Of a stretch of DNA of 8,708 bases, positions 1 to 6,393 are shown in pieces. The position numbers were made by a program, and so were the translations under genes. The notes beneath the pieces were generated by a model. That model was not told where the DNA came from and searched no databases. It worked only from the letters and a program-made list of their open reading frames with translations. The number at the start of each line of letters is the position of its first letter. Within the stretch, counting starts at the first letter, position 1. This DNA comes from an uncultured Clostridia bacterium (lineage in GTDB: Bacteria > Bacillota > Clostridia > UBA1381): NCBI GenBank assembly GCA_934481375.1, contig CAKSPN010000063.1, positions 1-8,708 on the forward strand. Direction: 5' to 3'.

Positions 1-2
1 TC

Positions 3-65
3 AACAACAGACCCAAATTGTGTCTCAATCTGAAATCTCCTGCTGAAATATTGCACTTGACTTGA
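3..65 (+). CDS. IS30-family transposase, C-terminal fragment (cut by window edge)
   Basis: An open frame enters from the left edge and stops with TGA at 63-65. Its 20 visible residues begin NNRPK and continue through LNLKSPAEIL. This resembles the C-terminal end of IS30-family DDE transposases, which typically reads NNRPRK-x-LG-x-K/T-TP-x-E, just after the catalytic glutamate. Only this tail is visible, so intactness of the gene cannot be judged. Support comes from a sequence just downstream that looks like an IS30-type terminal repeat. The other two plus-strand frames stop within 45 bases and resemble nothing known to me. The call rests on a short motif and recall of the family, so it is moderate. 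Confidence 0.55.
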   Translation, partial: NNRPKLCLNLKSPAEILHLT

Positions 66-74
66 CAATCTACC
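49..74 (+). mobile_element. Probable right terminal inverted repeat of an IS30-family element
   Basis: The stretch overlapping and following the transposase stop ends in GACAATCTACC. Read from the outside in, it begins GGTAGATTGTCAAGTC. From memory, the IS30 terminal repeat begins TGTAGATTCAATTGGTCAA, which shares the GTAGATT core and the later GTCAA. The exact outer end (73 or 74) and any 2-3 bp target duplication cannot be confirmed without the left end, which lies outside the window. Repeat-block sequence begins at once at 75. Confidence 0.45.
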
Positions 75-302
75 TCGACCCCTACGGGTTGCGAAAACCG
101 CACGCCGTAGGAAATGGCGTAGGGTATCAACCCCGATAAATTGCGAAACCGCACGCCGTAGGGCAGGGGCTTGCTCCTGCCGAAACGCACATTGCATAGG
201 ACTTTGTTTCGGGTCGATGAGGGCATCGACCCCTACGGGTTGCGAAAACCGTACGCCATAGGAAATGGCGTTTCGGGTTGTGTATCAACCCCGACAGATT
301 GC
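75..302. repeat. Block of degenerate palindromic intergenic repeats
   Basis: A 46-bp unit occurs at 75-120 and again at 226-271, differing at only two positions (C/T and G/A). A shorter relative lies at 141-163 (TTGCGAAACCGCACGCCGTA and onward). A second motif, GTATCAACCCCGA, occurs at 282-294, with a one-base variant at 124-136. The block is full of hairpins: CCTACGG/CCGTAGG (81-87 with 105-111), ACGCC/GGCGT (102-106 with 116-120 and 253-257 with 267-271), a 9-bp stem with one wobble and a TT loop (162-181), a perfect 9-bp stem GGGTCGATG/CATCGACCC (211-219 with 224-232), and GGGTTG/CAACCC (275-280 with 286-291). I see no convincing coding sequence here. It resembles REP-like or MITE-like palindromic families seen between genes in Clostridia. 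Confidence 0.75.
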
Positions 303-332
303 AAAAAACCGTCCCCTTGGGGACGGTTTTTT
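303..332 (-). terminator. Intrinsic terminator, probably bidirectional
   Basis: This is a perfect inverted repeat with a GC-rich core ACCGTCCCC (308-316) and GGGGACGGT (319-327) around a TT centre. It is flanked by six A (303-308) and six T (327-332). On the minus strand it lies four bases after the stop codon of the membrane-protein gene and ends in a U-tract, so it is the natural terminator of that gene. The matching T-tract on the other side means it could also stop plus-strand transcription arriving from the IS or repeat region. Confidence 0.9.
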
Positions 333-336
333 GTGT

Positions 337-1380
337 TTACAGATTAAGCAACTGTTGTTTTTTCTTTTCAAATTCCTCTTGCGTTATAATACCGTCGTCA
401 AGCAACGATTTGTATTCACGCAGTTCCTCCGCCACGCTGTGAGCGTGTTCTTCTTTCGGTTTTGCATAGCTTTCTGCTTGATTTCCCGTTACAAGTGCGT
501 TGATTTTATCCTGCATAATGATAGGTGCGGCTATCGGAACAAATACCGACATTAACAGGCACAGCACCGCAATGTCGTTATTCCTCGAAAGCTTATCTAT
601 GCGCCGTGCCGTTTCATATGTCCAGTAAATGCCGTAAAACGGAACAAACATATACAGCAAAAGCTTATATCCGGGTTTTCTCGGAGCTTCGTCATTAACG
701 GCGTTTGTGTATTCCGTTACTCTGTATACCCATATCAAATTCCATATTCCGAAAGTGAAAAGCAAAAGCAGAACATGCTTTGCCAATCCGCAGTAGGCGG
801 AGCTTGTGTAAGAAGCGTTTTCTGTGTATGTATTATGCGGATTTTCCGCCTTAAATCCGTCGGGATATACTGCGTATATGCATGAACAGAGGATTGCCGC
901 CGTAAGCACCAATCCGTCGAAAAAATTGGGCATAACATAGCGCATAGGCAATCTTACGAGTATAAAATTGTATATAAAAATCCCAAAGCATTTTATTAAG
1001 CTTATCACCGCCGGCAAAAACCATACCTTTTTAAACGGCGAAATAAACCCCGTAAACGCCGCAGTCAAAATAAGAGCCGTAAGCCCGAGCGATACAAAGC
1101 TCAAAAAGGCGCCGAATTTTGTAAAATACGGAATAACAATCTGTACAAGCGGCGCAAAGGCGGCTGCCCCGAAGCCGATACAGGTGAAAATGTCACGCCG
1201 TCCGAGAAACATCATTAATGTGATGAATGAGTATGAGCCGAGCGTCAAAAGCATAATTGCGGCTGACGTAAAGGTGAAATATCCGAGCCTTGACGGAATG
1301 CCTGCAAGCACCATCAGTGCCAAAACGGCAAATAAAATCCCCGCAATTATATTATACGGTATGTTTTTTCTTTCTTCCAT
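337..1380 (-). CDS. Polytopic membrane protein with DUF4234-like region and C-terminal SHOCT motif
   Basis: This is a 347-residue protein with about eight or nine hydrophobic segments (roughly 9-28, 33-58, 65-85, 90-113, 119-142, 153-172, 200-219, 238-256, 268-290), so it should sit in the cytoplasmic membrane. Residues about 197-293, with the pattern FTFGIWNLIWVYR near 208-220 and aromatic-rich YGIYWTYE at 249-256, look like DUF4234. A charged linker leads to a SHOCT motif at about 316-347 (LREYKSLLDDGIIT then QEEFEKKKQQLL), a short helical module found on many membrane proteins and possibly used for oligomerisation. The ATG has a GGGGAGG ribosome site eight bases upstream (1389-1395). The gene has its own promoter and terminator, so it is monocistronic. 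Its function is unknown, and I see no link to the PTS operon beyond divergent arrangement. Confidence 0.8.
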   Translation of the reverse strand: MEERKNIPYNIIAGILFAVLALMVLAGIPSRLGYFTFTSAAIMLLTLGSYSFITLMMFLGRRDIFTCIGFGAAAFAPLVQIVIPYFTKFGAFLSFVSLGLTALILTAAFTGFISPFKKVWFLPAVISLIKCFGIFIYNFILVRLPMRYVMPNFFDGLVLTAAILCSCIYAVYPDGFKAENPHNTYTENASYTSSAYCGLAKHVLLLLFTFGIWNLIWVYRVTEYTNAVNDEAPRKPGYKLLLYMFVPFYGIYWTYETARRIDKLSRNNDIAVLCLLMSVFVPIAAPIIMQDKINALVTGNQAESYAKPKEEHAHSVAEELREYKSLLDDGIITQEEFEKKKQQLLNL

Positions 1381-1411
1381 AGATTTTTCCTCCCCTATAT
1401 TTTATAAATCA

Positions 1412-1440
1412 AGTATACCATATAACAATACATCGGTCAA
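1412..1440 (-). promoter_or_regulatory. Promoter of the DUF4234/SHOCT membrane-protein gene
   Basis: Read on the minus strand, the sequence gives TTGACC (1440-1435), exactly 17 bases, then TATACT (1417-1412). A TGG immediately before the -10 makes it an extended -10 element. Each hexamer differs from the sigma-A consensus at one position. Transcription would start near 1405, giving a leader of about 25 bases with the GGGGAGG site in it. Confidence 0.8.
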
Positions 1441-1550
1441 TGCAAAAAACGTCTGTATTTACCTCAAAAGGCAAAAAATAAATCGCCGAAAATTCAAATA
1501 AAACTTGCCTTATTTCAATAACTTTGATATGCTGATAGGGGGACATATTG

Positions 1551-1565
1551 TAGGATTTTTTCCTA
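1551..1565. promoter_or_regulatory. Candidate operator palindrome upstream of the PTS operon promoter
   Basis: TAGGA (1551-1555) and TCCTA (1561-1565) form a perfect 5-bp inverted repeat around five T. It lies about 20-30 bases upstream of the presumed -35 region, where activators of the MtlR/LicR kind bind. It is short, AT-rich and single, so it could occur by chance. It does not match the MtlR site that I know. Confidence 0.25.
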
Positions 1566-1583
1566 ATGTGTCAAAAAAACAAA

Positions 1584-1612
1584 AATACAAAATGTGAAAT
1601 CCGATGTATAAT
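1584..1612 (+). promoter_or_regulatory. Probable promoter of the PTS operon (consensus -10, weak -35)
   Basis: A perfect TATAAT lies at 1607-1612. At 17-bp spacing the -35 position reads AATACA (1584-1589), only a three-of-six match. A strong -10 with a poor -35 is typical of promoters that need an activator, which fits the PRD-type activator encoded first in the operon. Transcription would start near 1619, leaving a leader of about 40 bases before the regulator's ATG. Confidence 0.6.
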
Positions 1613-1658
1613 GCAATTGTACAGAGGAGATGCGGACACGAAAGGAGCCGCCGAAGCT

Positions 1659-3626
1659 ATGAATAAAAGACAAACCGATATTCTGAAAATTCTGTATAAA
1701 GACCGCAATTATATAACTTTCGGAGAAATAGCCGAAAGAATGAACGTGTCGGTAAAAACGGTGCGTAACGACATTGCGGCGATAAAGGAGGCGCTCACGG
1801 CGGCAGACGCCGGAACGATAGAAACCAAACCTCACGCCGGAGTAAGACTTATCTCATCGGCGGATCGCCTGGAAAATCTCAAAAGCGAAGATGAGGACGA
1901 GGACAAGGACATTTTCTTCTTTATCATACGCCACCTGTTCCGTAAAAACGATCTGACGGCGCAAAGACTTGCACAGCAGTATTATCTGGGAAGAGCACAG
2001 CTGGACAAGATACTTGAAAAGACAGCGCAGTGGTTCAACGAAAACCATATCGTATTTGAACGGCGCAGGGGCAAGGGAATATCGATACGCTACAGCGAAT
2101 TTAATTACAGAACGGCGCTTGTCAATTTCTATACCGAATATGCGGATATGTATGCGGAGCTTATAACTGAGCGTGACGCACCGCACTCGGTCGCTGCAAG
2201 CCGAGATTACACTGCAATATGCGCCGCACTGGAAGGCTTTGACGCCACACCTGCCGCAAAGGCGGTAGCCGAGCTTGAACACAGGTTCGGAATGAAATTC
2301 GAGTATGCGTCGGGCGTAAGACTTCTGATGATGGTATCTCTCGGTATGTTAAGGTCACGAAGCGGAAACAGGGTGGAAGTACCGAAAGTGCGCAAATGCG
2401 CCGTTGACGGCGAATCGGATCTTAAAATGGCAAAGGCTCTTGCCGAAAGCCTCGGTACGGAAGTACCGCCGGAGGAGTTTGAATATCTGAAATACGCTGT
2501 GGCAATATCTGAAATACGTGAGTTTGAGTCGGACGGGTCAAGGCAGAGTATGGAGGTAATGAATACCGAACTTTGCAGAATGACCATAAAGATTGTAAAC
2601 CTGATAAGCGATATTGCGGCGGTGGATTTAAGAGGCGACAAATTCTTTGTACGGCAGATGTTTTTACAGCTAAAGGTCACAATAGCACGCCTTAAATACG
2701 GAATAGTGTTTAAAAACCAGCTTCTCGGCAGGATAAAGACAAATTATCCGAATATGATGGCGGCGGCGTGGCTTTTGGGAAACGTGTTTGAAAAGGAGCT
2801 TAAGCTTGAAATAAACGAACACGAGGTAGGATATATTGCGCTCCATATAGGCGGCGCCATCGAAAGACAGCTTGCGGGCGTGAGCGCATGCATAGTATGC
2901 GATTACGGCGTGGGAATATCTCAGATAATCAAAGAGAAGATAGCAAGAGCAATTCCCGACTTGAGAATAACAGAAATTTTCTCAAGCCGTGATATGCGGA
3001 AGATAAAGAGCGAGCAGTGCGATTTCATTATCGCCGCAACGCCGCTCGGCAGCTACCGGTTAAACCGTGATATTGTGGAAATAAAGCACTTGCCGGACGA
3101 AAACGACATAAAAATGCTTGAAAACCACATACGGTCGGTTCGGCTGAAACGCAGAGGCGGAATAAAAAATATTACACCTAACAAAAGCCTCTTTAACCGG
3201 GAGCTTATCTTTCCCAAATGCACGGCGAAAAACAAAACCGAGCTTTTGCAGATGCTTTGCTCCAAGCTTGAAATTACGGGATATGTCACAGGAAAATTTG
3301 AAAAGAGCGTGTTTGAAAGAGAAGAAAGCACGTCGACCGATATAGGAAAAGGCTTTGCCGTTCCGCACGGACTGAGCAGATACGTAAATCATTCCGCAGC
3401 GGCGTTTGCAACGCTCGAAACCCCGATTGAATGGAACGACGGCGGCGAATTGACCGATGTGGTATTTCTTCTGGCATTTGACCTCGATGAGGACGAAAAA
3501 GTAAAAGAGGAGATAATCGGATTTTACAAATCGGTTGTTTCCTTTATGGAGGACGAGGACGAGTGCAAAAAGCTCAGAGAACTTACGGATAAAGATGAAA
3601 TTATAAAGATATTTGAAAAATGGTAA
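1659..3626 (+). CDS. MtlR/LicR-type transcriptional activator (HTH-PRD-PRD-EIIB-EIIA)
   Basis: This is a 655-residue DNA-binding regulator of the BglG/LicR/MtlR activator class, which senses PTS phosphorylation. Visible modules are an N-terminal winged HTH (about 5-65, with SVKTVRNDI at 31-39), a second Mga-like HTH (about 95-150), PRD1 (about 185-295), PRD2 (about 305-405), a Gat-type EIIB-like domain with Cys414 in IVCDYGVG (about 408-495), and a fructose/mannitol-type EIIA domain with His570 in FAVPHG (about 515-655). Of the four histidines normally phosphorylated in the two PRDs, I find only His396 (GYIALHIGG); the others align with Met225, Ala280 and Gln337. I chose the ATG at 1659 because AAAGGAG (1641-1647) precedes it and the frame's earlier ATG at 1566 lies upstream of the promoter -10. 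Its stop overlaps the ribosome site of the HPr gene. It probably activates its own operon. Confidence 0.88.
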   Translation: MNKRQTDILKILYKDRNYITFGEIAERMNVSVKTVRNDIAAIKEALTAADAGTIETKPHAGVRLISSADRLENLKSEDEDEDKDIFFFIIRHLFRKNDLTAQRLAQQYYLGRAQLDKILEKTAQWFNENHIVFERRRGKGISIRYSEFNYRTALVNFYTEYADMYAELITERDAPHSVAASRDYTAICAALEGFDATPAAKAVAELEHRFGMKFEYASGVRLLMMVSLGMLRSRSGNRVEVPKVRKCAVDGESDLKMAKALAESLGTEVPPEEFEYLKYAVAISEIREFESDGSRQSMEVMNTELCRMTIKIVNLISDIAAVDLRGDKFFVRQMFLQLKVTIARLKYGIVFKNQLLGRIKTNYPNMMAAAWLLGNVFEKELKLEINEHEVGYIALHIGGAIERQLAGVSACIVCDYGVGISQIIKEKIARAIPDLRITEIFSSRDMRKIKSEQCDFIIAATPLGSYRLNRDIVEIKHLPDENDIKMLENHIRSVRLKRRGGIKNITPNKSLFNRELIFPKCTAKNKTELLQMLCSKLEITGYVTGKFEKSVFEREESTSTDIGKGFAVPHGLSRYVNHSAAAFATLETPIEWNDGGELTDVVFLLAFDLDEDEKVKEEIIGFYKSVVSFMEDEDECKKLRELTDKDEIIKIFEKW

Positions 3627-3639
3627 AGGAGGAATTTCT

Positions 3640-3894
3640 ATGGTACAGGTAAGCTACACAATCAAAAACGAAGAAGGACTGCACGCACGTCCGGCATCGG
3701 ATTTCTGCAAAACCGCAAATAACTTTGAAAGCAAAATAACCGTCATAAAGGACGGCGAGGAGTATGAGGCAAAGAGCATATTAATGGTGCTTTGCGTAGG
3801 TGCGGTACAGGGAGATACGATTGAAATAAGAGCAGAGGGCAAGGACGAGCAGGAGGCTGTAAAAGCCCTGATAGAAACACTGGAGCGGGATTAA
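3640..3894 (+). CDS. ptsH: HPr, phosphocarrier protein of the PTS
   Basis: This 84-residue cytoplasmic phosphocarrier takes a phosphoryl group from Enzyme I and passes it to EIIA proteins and PRD regulators. The active-site motif GLHARPA places His exactly at position 15, and KSIL places Ser exactly at position 46, the site phosphorylated by HPr kinase in Firmicutes. The length is normal for the family. I chose the ATG at 3640 over one at 3613 because TAAAGGAGGA (3624-3633) lies just before it and the resulting numbering puts both functional residues at canonical positions. The gene lies 13 bases after the regulator and 17 before Enzyme I. The intact Ser46 means it could in principle also serve CcpA-type catabolite control, although no kinase gene is visible here. 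Confidence 0.96.
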   Translation: MVQVSYTIKNEEGLHARPASDFCKTANNFESKITVIKDGEEYEAKSILMVLCVGAVQGDTIEIRAEGKDEQEAVKALIETLERD

Positions 3895-3911
3895 AAAGCG
3901 AGGTTACGGTT

Positions 3912-5585
3912 ATGAAAGTCTTTAAAGGAATTGCCGGAGCGCCCGGGATTGCGTCGGGAAAGCTTCTGTATTTTGAAAAGAACACCTCATCGGAAAAAGA
4001 GGTCGGCATAGACGAAGCGATAGAAAAATCTCTCGAAAAGGTAAGAACGCTCAAAGAAAAAGCGCTTGCGGATTTGGGCGAGGATAAAGCAAAGATATTT
4101 GCGGCATATGAAATGCTCCTTGAGGATACTATGCTCACTGACCCGATACGTGAGGCAATAAAGGGCGGAACGCCTACCGAAAAAGCGGTGACTGACACAA
4201 CCGAAATGATGGCAGGGGTGCTTGAGTCGAAAAAGAGTGAGTATATGCGCCAGCGTGCCGATGATATACGCTATATCGGAGGAATTTTAAAGGACGCCCT
4301 CAAAGGTGCGGACAATGAATTTTCTTTCCCCGATGGCGATGAAAAATTCATACTTGCGGCACATGAGCTTACTCCCGTAGATACCATGATGTTCGACCAC
4401 AGCCGTCTTGCCGGACTTGTAACGGAAAAAGGCGGAGCGACTTCGCATACCGTGATACTTGCAAAATCAATAGGTATTCCGGCGGTGGTCGGAGTGAGCG
4501 GACTTGAGGAAGTCAAAACGGCAAACACGGCGTATCTTGACGGATATGGCGGAACGCTTGCGGCAGACCCCGAGGGCGAGGAGCTGAAAAAGTATGAGAA
4601 GCTTCTATATGATGAGGAACAGCTCAAAGAACAGCTTGAAAAAATAAAGAAAACAGACGCACACACAAAAGACGGAGAACGTATTGCGGTTGCGGTGAAT
4701 ATAGGAAAGCCGTCCGACTTAAAGGACGCAGGCGAAGAAAAATTCGACGGCGTAGGCTTGTTCCGTTCGGAGTTCCTGTATTCCTCGGCAGACAAAAAGC
4801 CGTCGAAGGACGAGCAGATAACAGCCTACAAAAAGGCGATAGATGCGGTTTATCCCAATCCCGTAACAATCCGTACGCTTGACGCCGGCGGCGACAAGCA
4901 GATAGATTATCTCGGAATGAAAGTCGAGGAAAACCCGTTTCTGGGTAACAGGGGAATAAGGCTTTGCCTTAACAATCCCGAAATCTTTTCCGAACAGTTG
5001 GAGGCAATTCTTATTGCCGCCGCAGGAAAGAGCGTAAAAATTATGCTCCCGATGATAACCTGCACGGAGGAGATAAAGAAAACGAGAGCGCTTATATCGC
5101 AGATAGAAAAGCGCCTGGACAGCGAGGACACGGATTATTGCAAAAAGGTGTCGCTCGGAATAATGATAGAAACGCCGGCAAGCGCCATTACGGCGGAGGC
5201 GTTCGCAAAACAATGTGACTTTTTCAGCATCGGAACAAACGATCTTGTGCAGTATATAACAGCTGCTGACCGCGGAAACGCCGACGTTGAGAATGTATAT
5301 AATCCCTGTCACCCGGCAGTGCTTAAGATGCTTTATAATGTCATAAGCGCCGGAGCAAAAGCGGGGATAGAGGTAAGCGTATGCGGAGATATGGCGGCAA
5401 ATCCGGTATTTACGGAGCTGCTCCTGGGAATGGGGCTTAAAAAATTCAGCGTTCCGCTCCCGATGGTAAGCCGCATAAAGCATAAGATAGGGTCGGCAGA
5501 CCTGAACGAGGCAAAAGCGCTTGCCGAAAAAGTTTTGGAAACAGAAGATGAAAAAGAAATAATTAATATATTAAGAAAGGAGTAG
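3912..5585 (+). CDS. ptsI: PTS Enzyme I (phosphoenolpyruvate-protein phosphotransferase)
   Basis: This 557-residue cytoplasmic enzyme starts the PTS relay by moving phosphate from PEP to a histidine and then to HPr. The N-terminal half carries the HPr-binding and phosphohistidine domains, with the active His179 in GGATSHT (174-180). The C-terminal PEP-binding barrel shows GLFRSEFLY (282-290), RTLDAGGDK (321-329), GIMIETPAS (416-424), FFSIGTNDL with a following ADR (437-454), and the proton-donor Cys491 in VCGDMA. All catalytic signatures are present and the length is slightly short but normal. The start at 3912 gives the typical N-terminus MKVFKGIAGAPGIASG. The upstream ribosome site is only a weak GCGAGG (3898-3903), so this gene may be translated partly by coupling to ptsH. 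Confidence 0.96.
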   Translation: MKVFKGIAGAPGIASGKLLYFEKNTSSEKEVGIDEAIEKSLEKVRTLKEKALADLGEDKAKIFAAYEMLLEDTMLTDPIREAIKGGTPTEKAVTDTTEMMAGVLESKKSEYMRQRADDIRYIGGILKDALKGADNEFSFPDGDEKFILAAHELTPVDTMMFDHSRLAGLVTEKGGATSHTVILAKSIGIPAVVGVSGLEEVKTANTAYLDGYGGTLAADPEGEELKKYEKLLYDEEQLKEQLEKIKKTDAHTKDGERIAVAVNIGKPSDLKDAGEEKFDGVGLFRSEFLYSSADKKPSKDEQITAYKKAIDAVYPNPVTIRTLDAGGDKQIDYLGMKVEENPFLGNRGIRLCLNNPEIFSEQLEAILIAAAGKSVKIMLPMITCTEEIKKTRALISQIEKRLDSEDTDYCKKVSLGIMIETPASAITAEAFAKQCDFFSIGTNDLVQYITAADRGNADVENVYNPCHPAVLKMLYNVISAGAKAGIEVSVCGDMAANPVFTELLLGMGLKKFSVPLPMVSRIKHKIGSADLNEAKALAEKVLETEDEKEIINILRKE

Positions 5586-5591
5586 AGAGAA

Positions 5592-6041
5592 ATGAATGTA
5601 GCAGAGGTTTTGAAGAAGGATCGCATCATACTCGGACTCTTTGCCGCAGACAAGAACGAGGCGCTCGATAAAATGGCCGACGTTCTTTACAAAAGCGGCG
5701 CTCTCACCGACAAAAAAGCGTTTATGGACGATGTTATGGAGCGTGAGAGAGTTTCCGCAACGGGCATAGGAAACGGTATAGCAATCCCTCACGGAAAATC
5801 CGCAAACGTAAAGGAAACAACGGTTGCCGTTGCACGCCTTATGGATTCGGTTGAGTGGGAAAGCGTAGATGATGAGCCGGTAAACTTTGTGGTACTGCTT
5901 GCGGTAAACGAAAACGATAAGGGCGGTACGCACGTAAAACTGCTCTCGCAGATGGCAAGAAAGCTTGCCTCGGCAGAAACCTGCAAGCGCCTTACGGACG
6001 CAGCGAACGCAGACGAAGTAATAAAAATATTTTCTGAATGA
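5592..6041 (+). CDS. PTS EIIA component, fructose/mannitol family
   Basis: This 149-residue soluble protein accepts phosphate from HPr and passes it to the EIIB encoded next. The EIIA type 2 fold is recognised from ATGIGNGIAIPHGKS (56-70), which places the phosphorylated His at residue 67. A conserved acidic residue pattern and a VEWE segment (about 87-90) follow. It resembles the EIIA domain at the end of the operon's regulator: both share IGxGxAxPHG, an EW pair after a hydrophobic strand, and the ending E-V/I-IKIF. The gene starts six bases after ptsI, and its ribosome site AAAGGAG (5577-5583) lies inside the end of ptsI, indicating tight coupling. The exact sugar is not readable from EIIA. 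Confidence 0.92.
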   Translation: MNVAEVLKKDRIILGLFAADKNEALDKMADVLYKSGALTDKKAFMDDVMERERVSATGIGNGIAIPHGKSANVKETTVAVARLMDSVEWESVDDEPVNFVVLLAVNENDKGGTHVKLLSQMARKLASAETCKRLTDAANADEVIKIFSE

Positions 6042-6056
6042 GAAAGGAGAACGGAT

Positions 6057-6368
6057 ATGAAAATAGTCGGAATTGCGGCATGTACGTCGGGAATAGCGCA
6101 TACGTACATTGCAAAAGAAAAACTTGTTACGGCAGCAAAAGAACTCGGACACGAGGTTCATATTGAAACGCAGGGAACTATCGGCACAGAGGACGAGCTT
6201 ACGGCAGCCGACATCAGCGCCGCAGACGTAGTTATAATTGCGGCGGACATCAAAGTGGGCGGCAAGGACAGATTTAAAGGCAAGAGAATAGTCGAAGTGC
6301 CTACTCACATTGCCATAAAATCACCTAAAGCTCTCATAAACAAAATTCAGGAAGAAATAGAAAAATAA
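6057..6368 (+). CDS. PTS EIIB component, fructose family
   Basis: This 103-residue soluble EIIB is phosphorylated on cysteine by EIIA and hands the phosphate to the sugar bound in EIIC. The fructose-type signature CTSGIAHTYIA begins at Cys9; the usual version is CPTGIAHT, so Pro10 is replaced by Thr and Thr11 by Ser. Further family features are the conserved HIETQGTIG segment (about 35-43), VVIIAADI (58-65) and KDRF (69-72). Its length is that of a single EIIB domain. In most fructose systems EIIB is fused to EIIC; here it is free-standing. The ribosome site AAAGGAGA precedes the ATG by seven bases, and the gene lies 15 bases after the EIIA gene. Confidence 0.93.
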   Translation: MKIVGIAACTSGIAHTYIAKEKLVTAAKELGHEVHIETQGTIGTEDELTAADISAADVVIIAADIKVGGKDRFKGKRIVEVPTHIAIKSPKALINKIQEEIEK

Positions 6369-6393
6369 TTTACACACAGGGAGGGTAAGAAAG

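Noticed and set aside
75..302. CRISPR array
   Set aside because: The repeats are only two full copies plus fragments, unevenly spaced and internally palindromic, without uniform spacers or cas genes.
265..555. Plus-strand open frame spanning the repeat end, the terminator and the 3' part of the membrane-protein gene
   Set aside because: It runs through a strong hairpin terminator and low-complexity antisense sequence, and has no start signal.
1441..1460. Possible catabolite-responsive (cre) site near TGCAAAAAACGTCTGTA
   Set aside because: The spacing and central CG placement do not fit the cre consensus, and it lies behind the divergent promoter rather than at the PTS promoter.
968..1501. 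Long plus-strand open frame of 177 codons opposite the membrane-protein gene
   Set aside because: It is antisense to a better-supported gene, has no ribosome site, and its Lys/Pro/Ala-rich product looks like a shadow translation. It also runs through the minus-strand promoter.
1566..1658. Possible 31-residue N-terminal extension of the regulator
   Set aside because: It would start upstream of the TATAAT box and has no ribosome site. The start at 1659 has AAAGGAG and begins right at the HTH domain.
1613..1658. RNA antiterminator (RAT) and leader terminator, as in BglG/LicT systems
   Set aside because: The leader is only about 40 bases and has no hairpin with a T-tract. The regulator has DNA-binding HTH domains rather than a CAT RNA-binding domain.
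4719..5483. Minus-strand open frame of 254 codons inside ptsI
   Set aside because: The sense strand encodes all Enzyme I signatures. The antisense product is rich in Tyr, Cys and His in the manner of shadow frames and matches nothing I recognise.
5571..6308. Minus-strand open frame of 245 codons under the EIIA and EIIB genes
   Set aside because: It is antisense to two genes with clear active-site motifs and good ribosome sites, so it is a codon-bias artefact.
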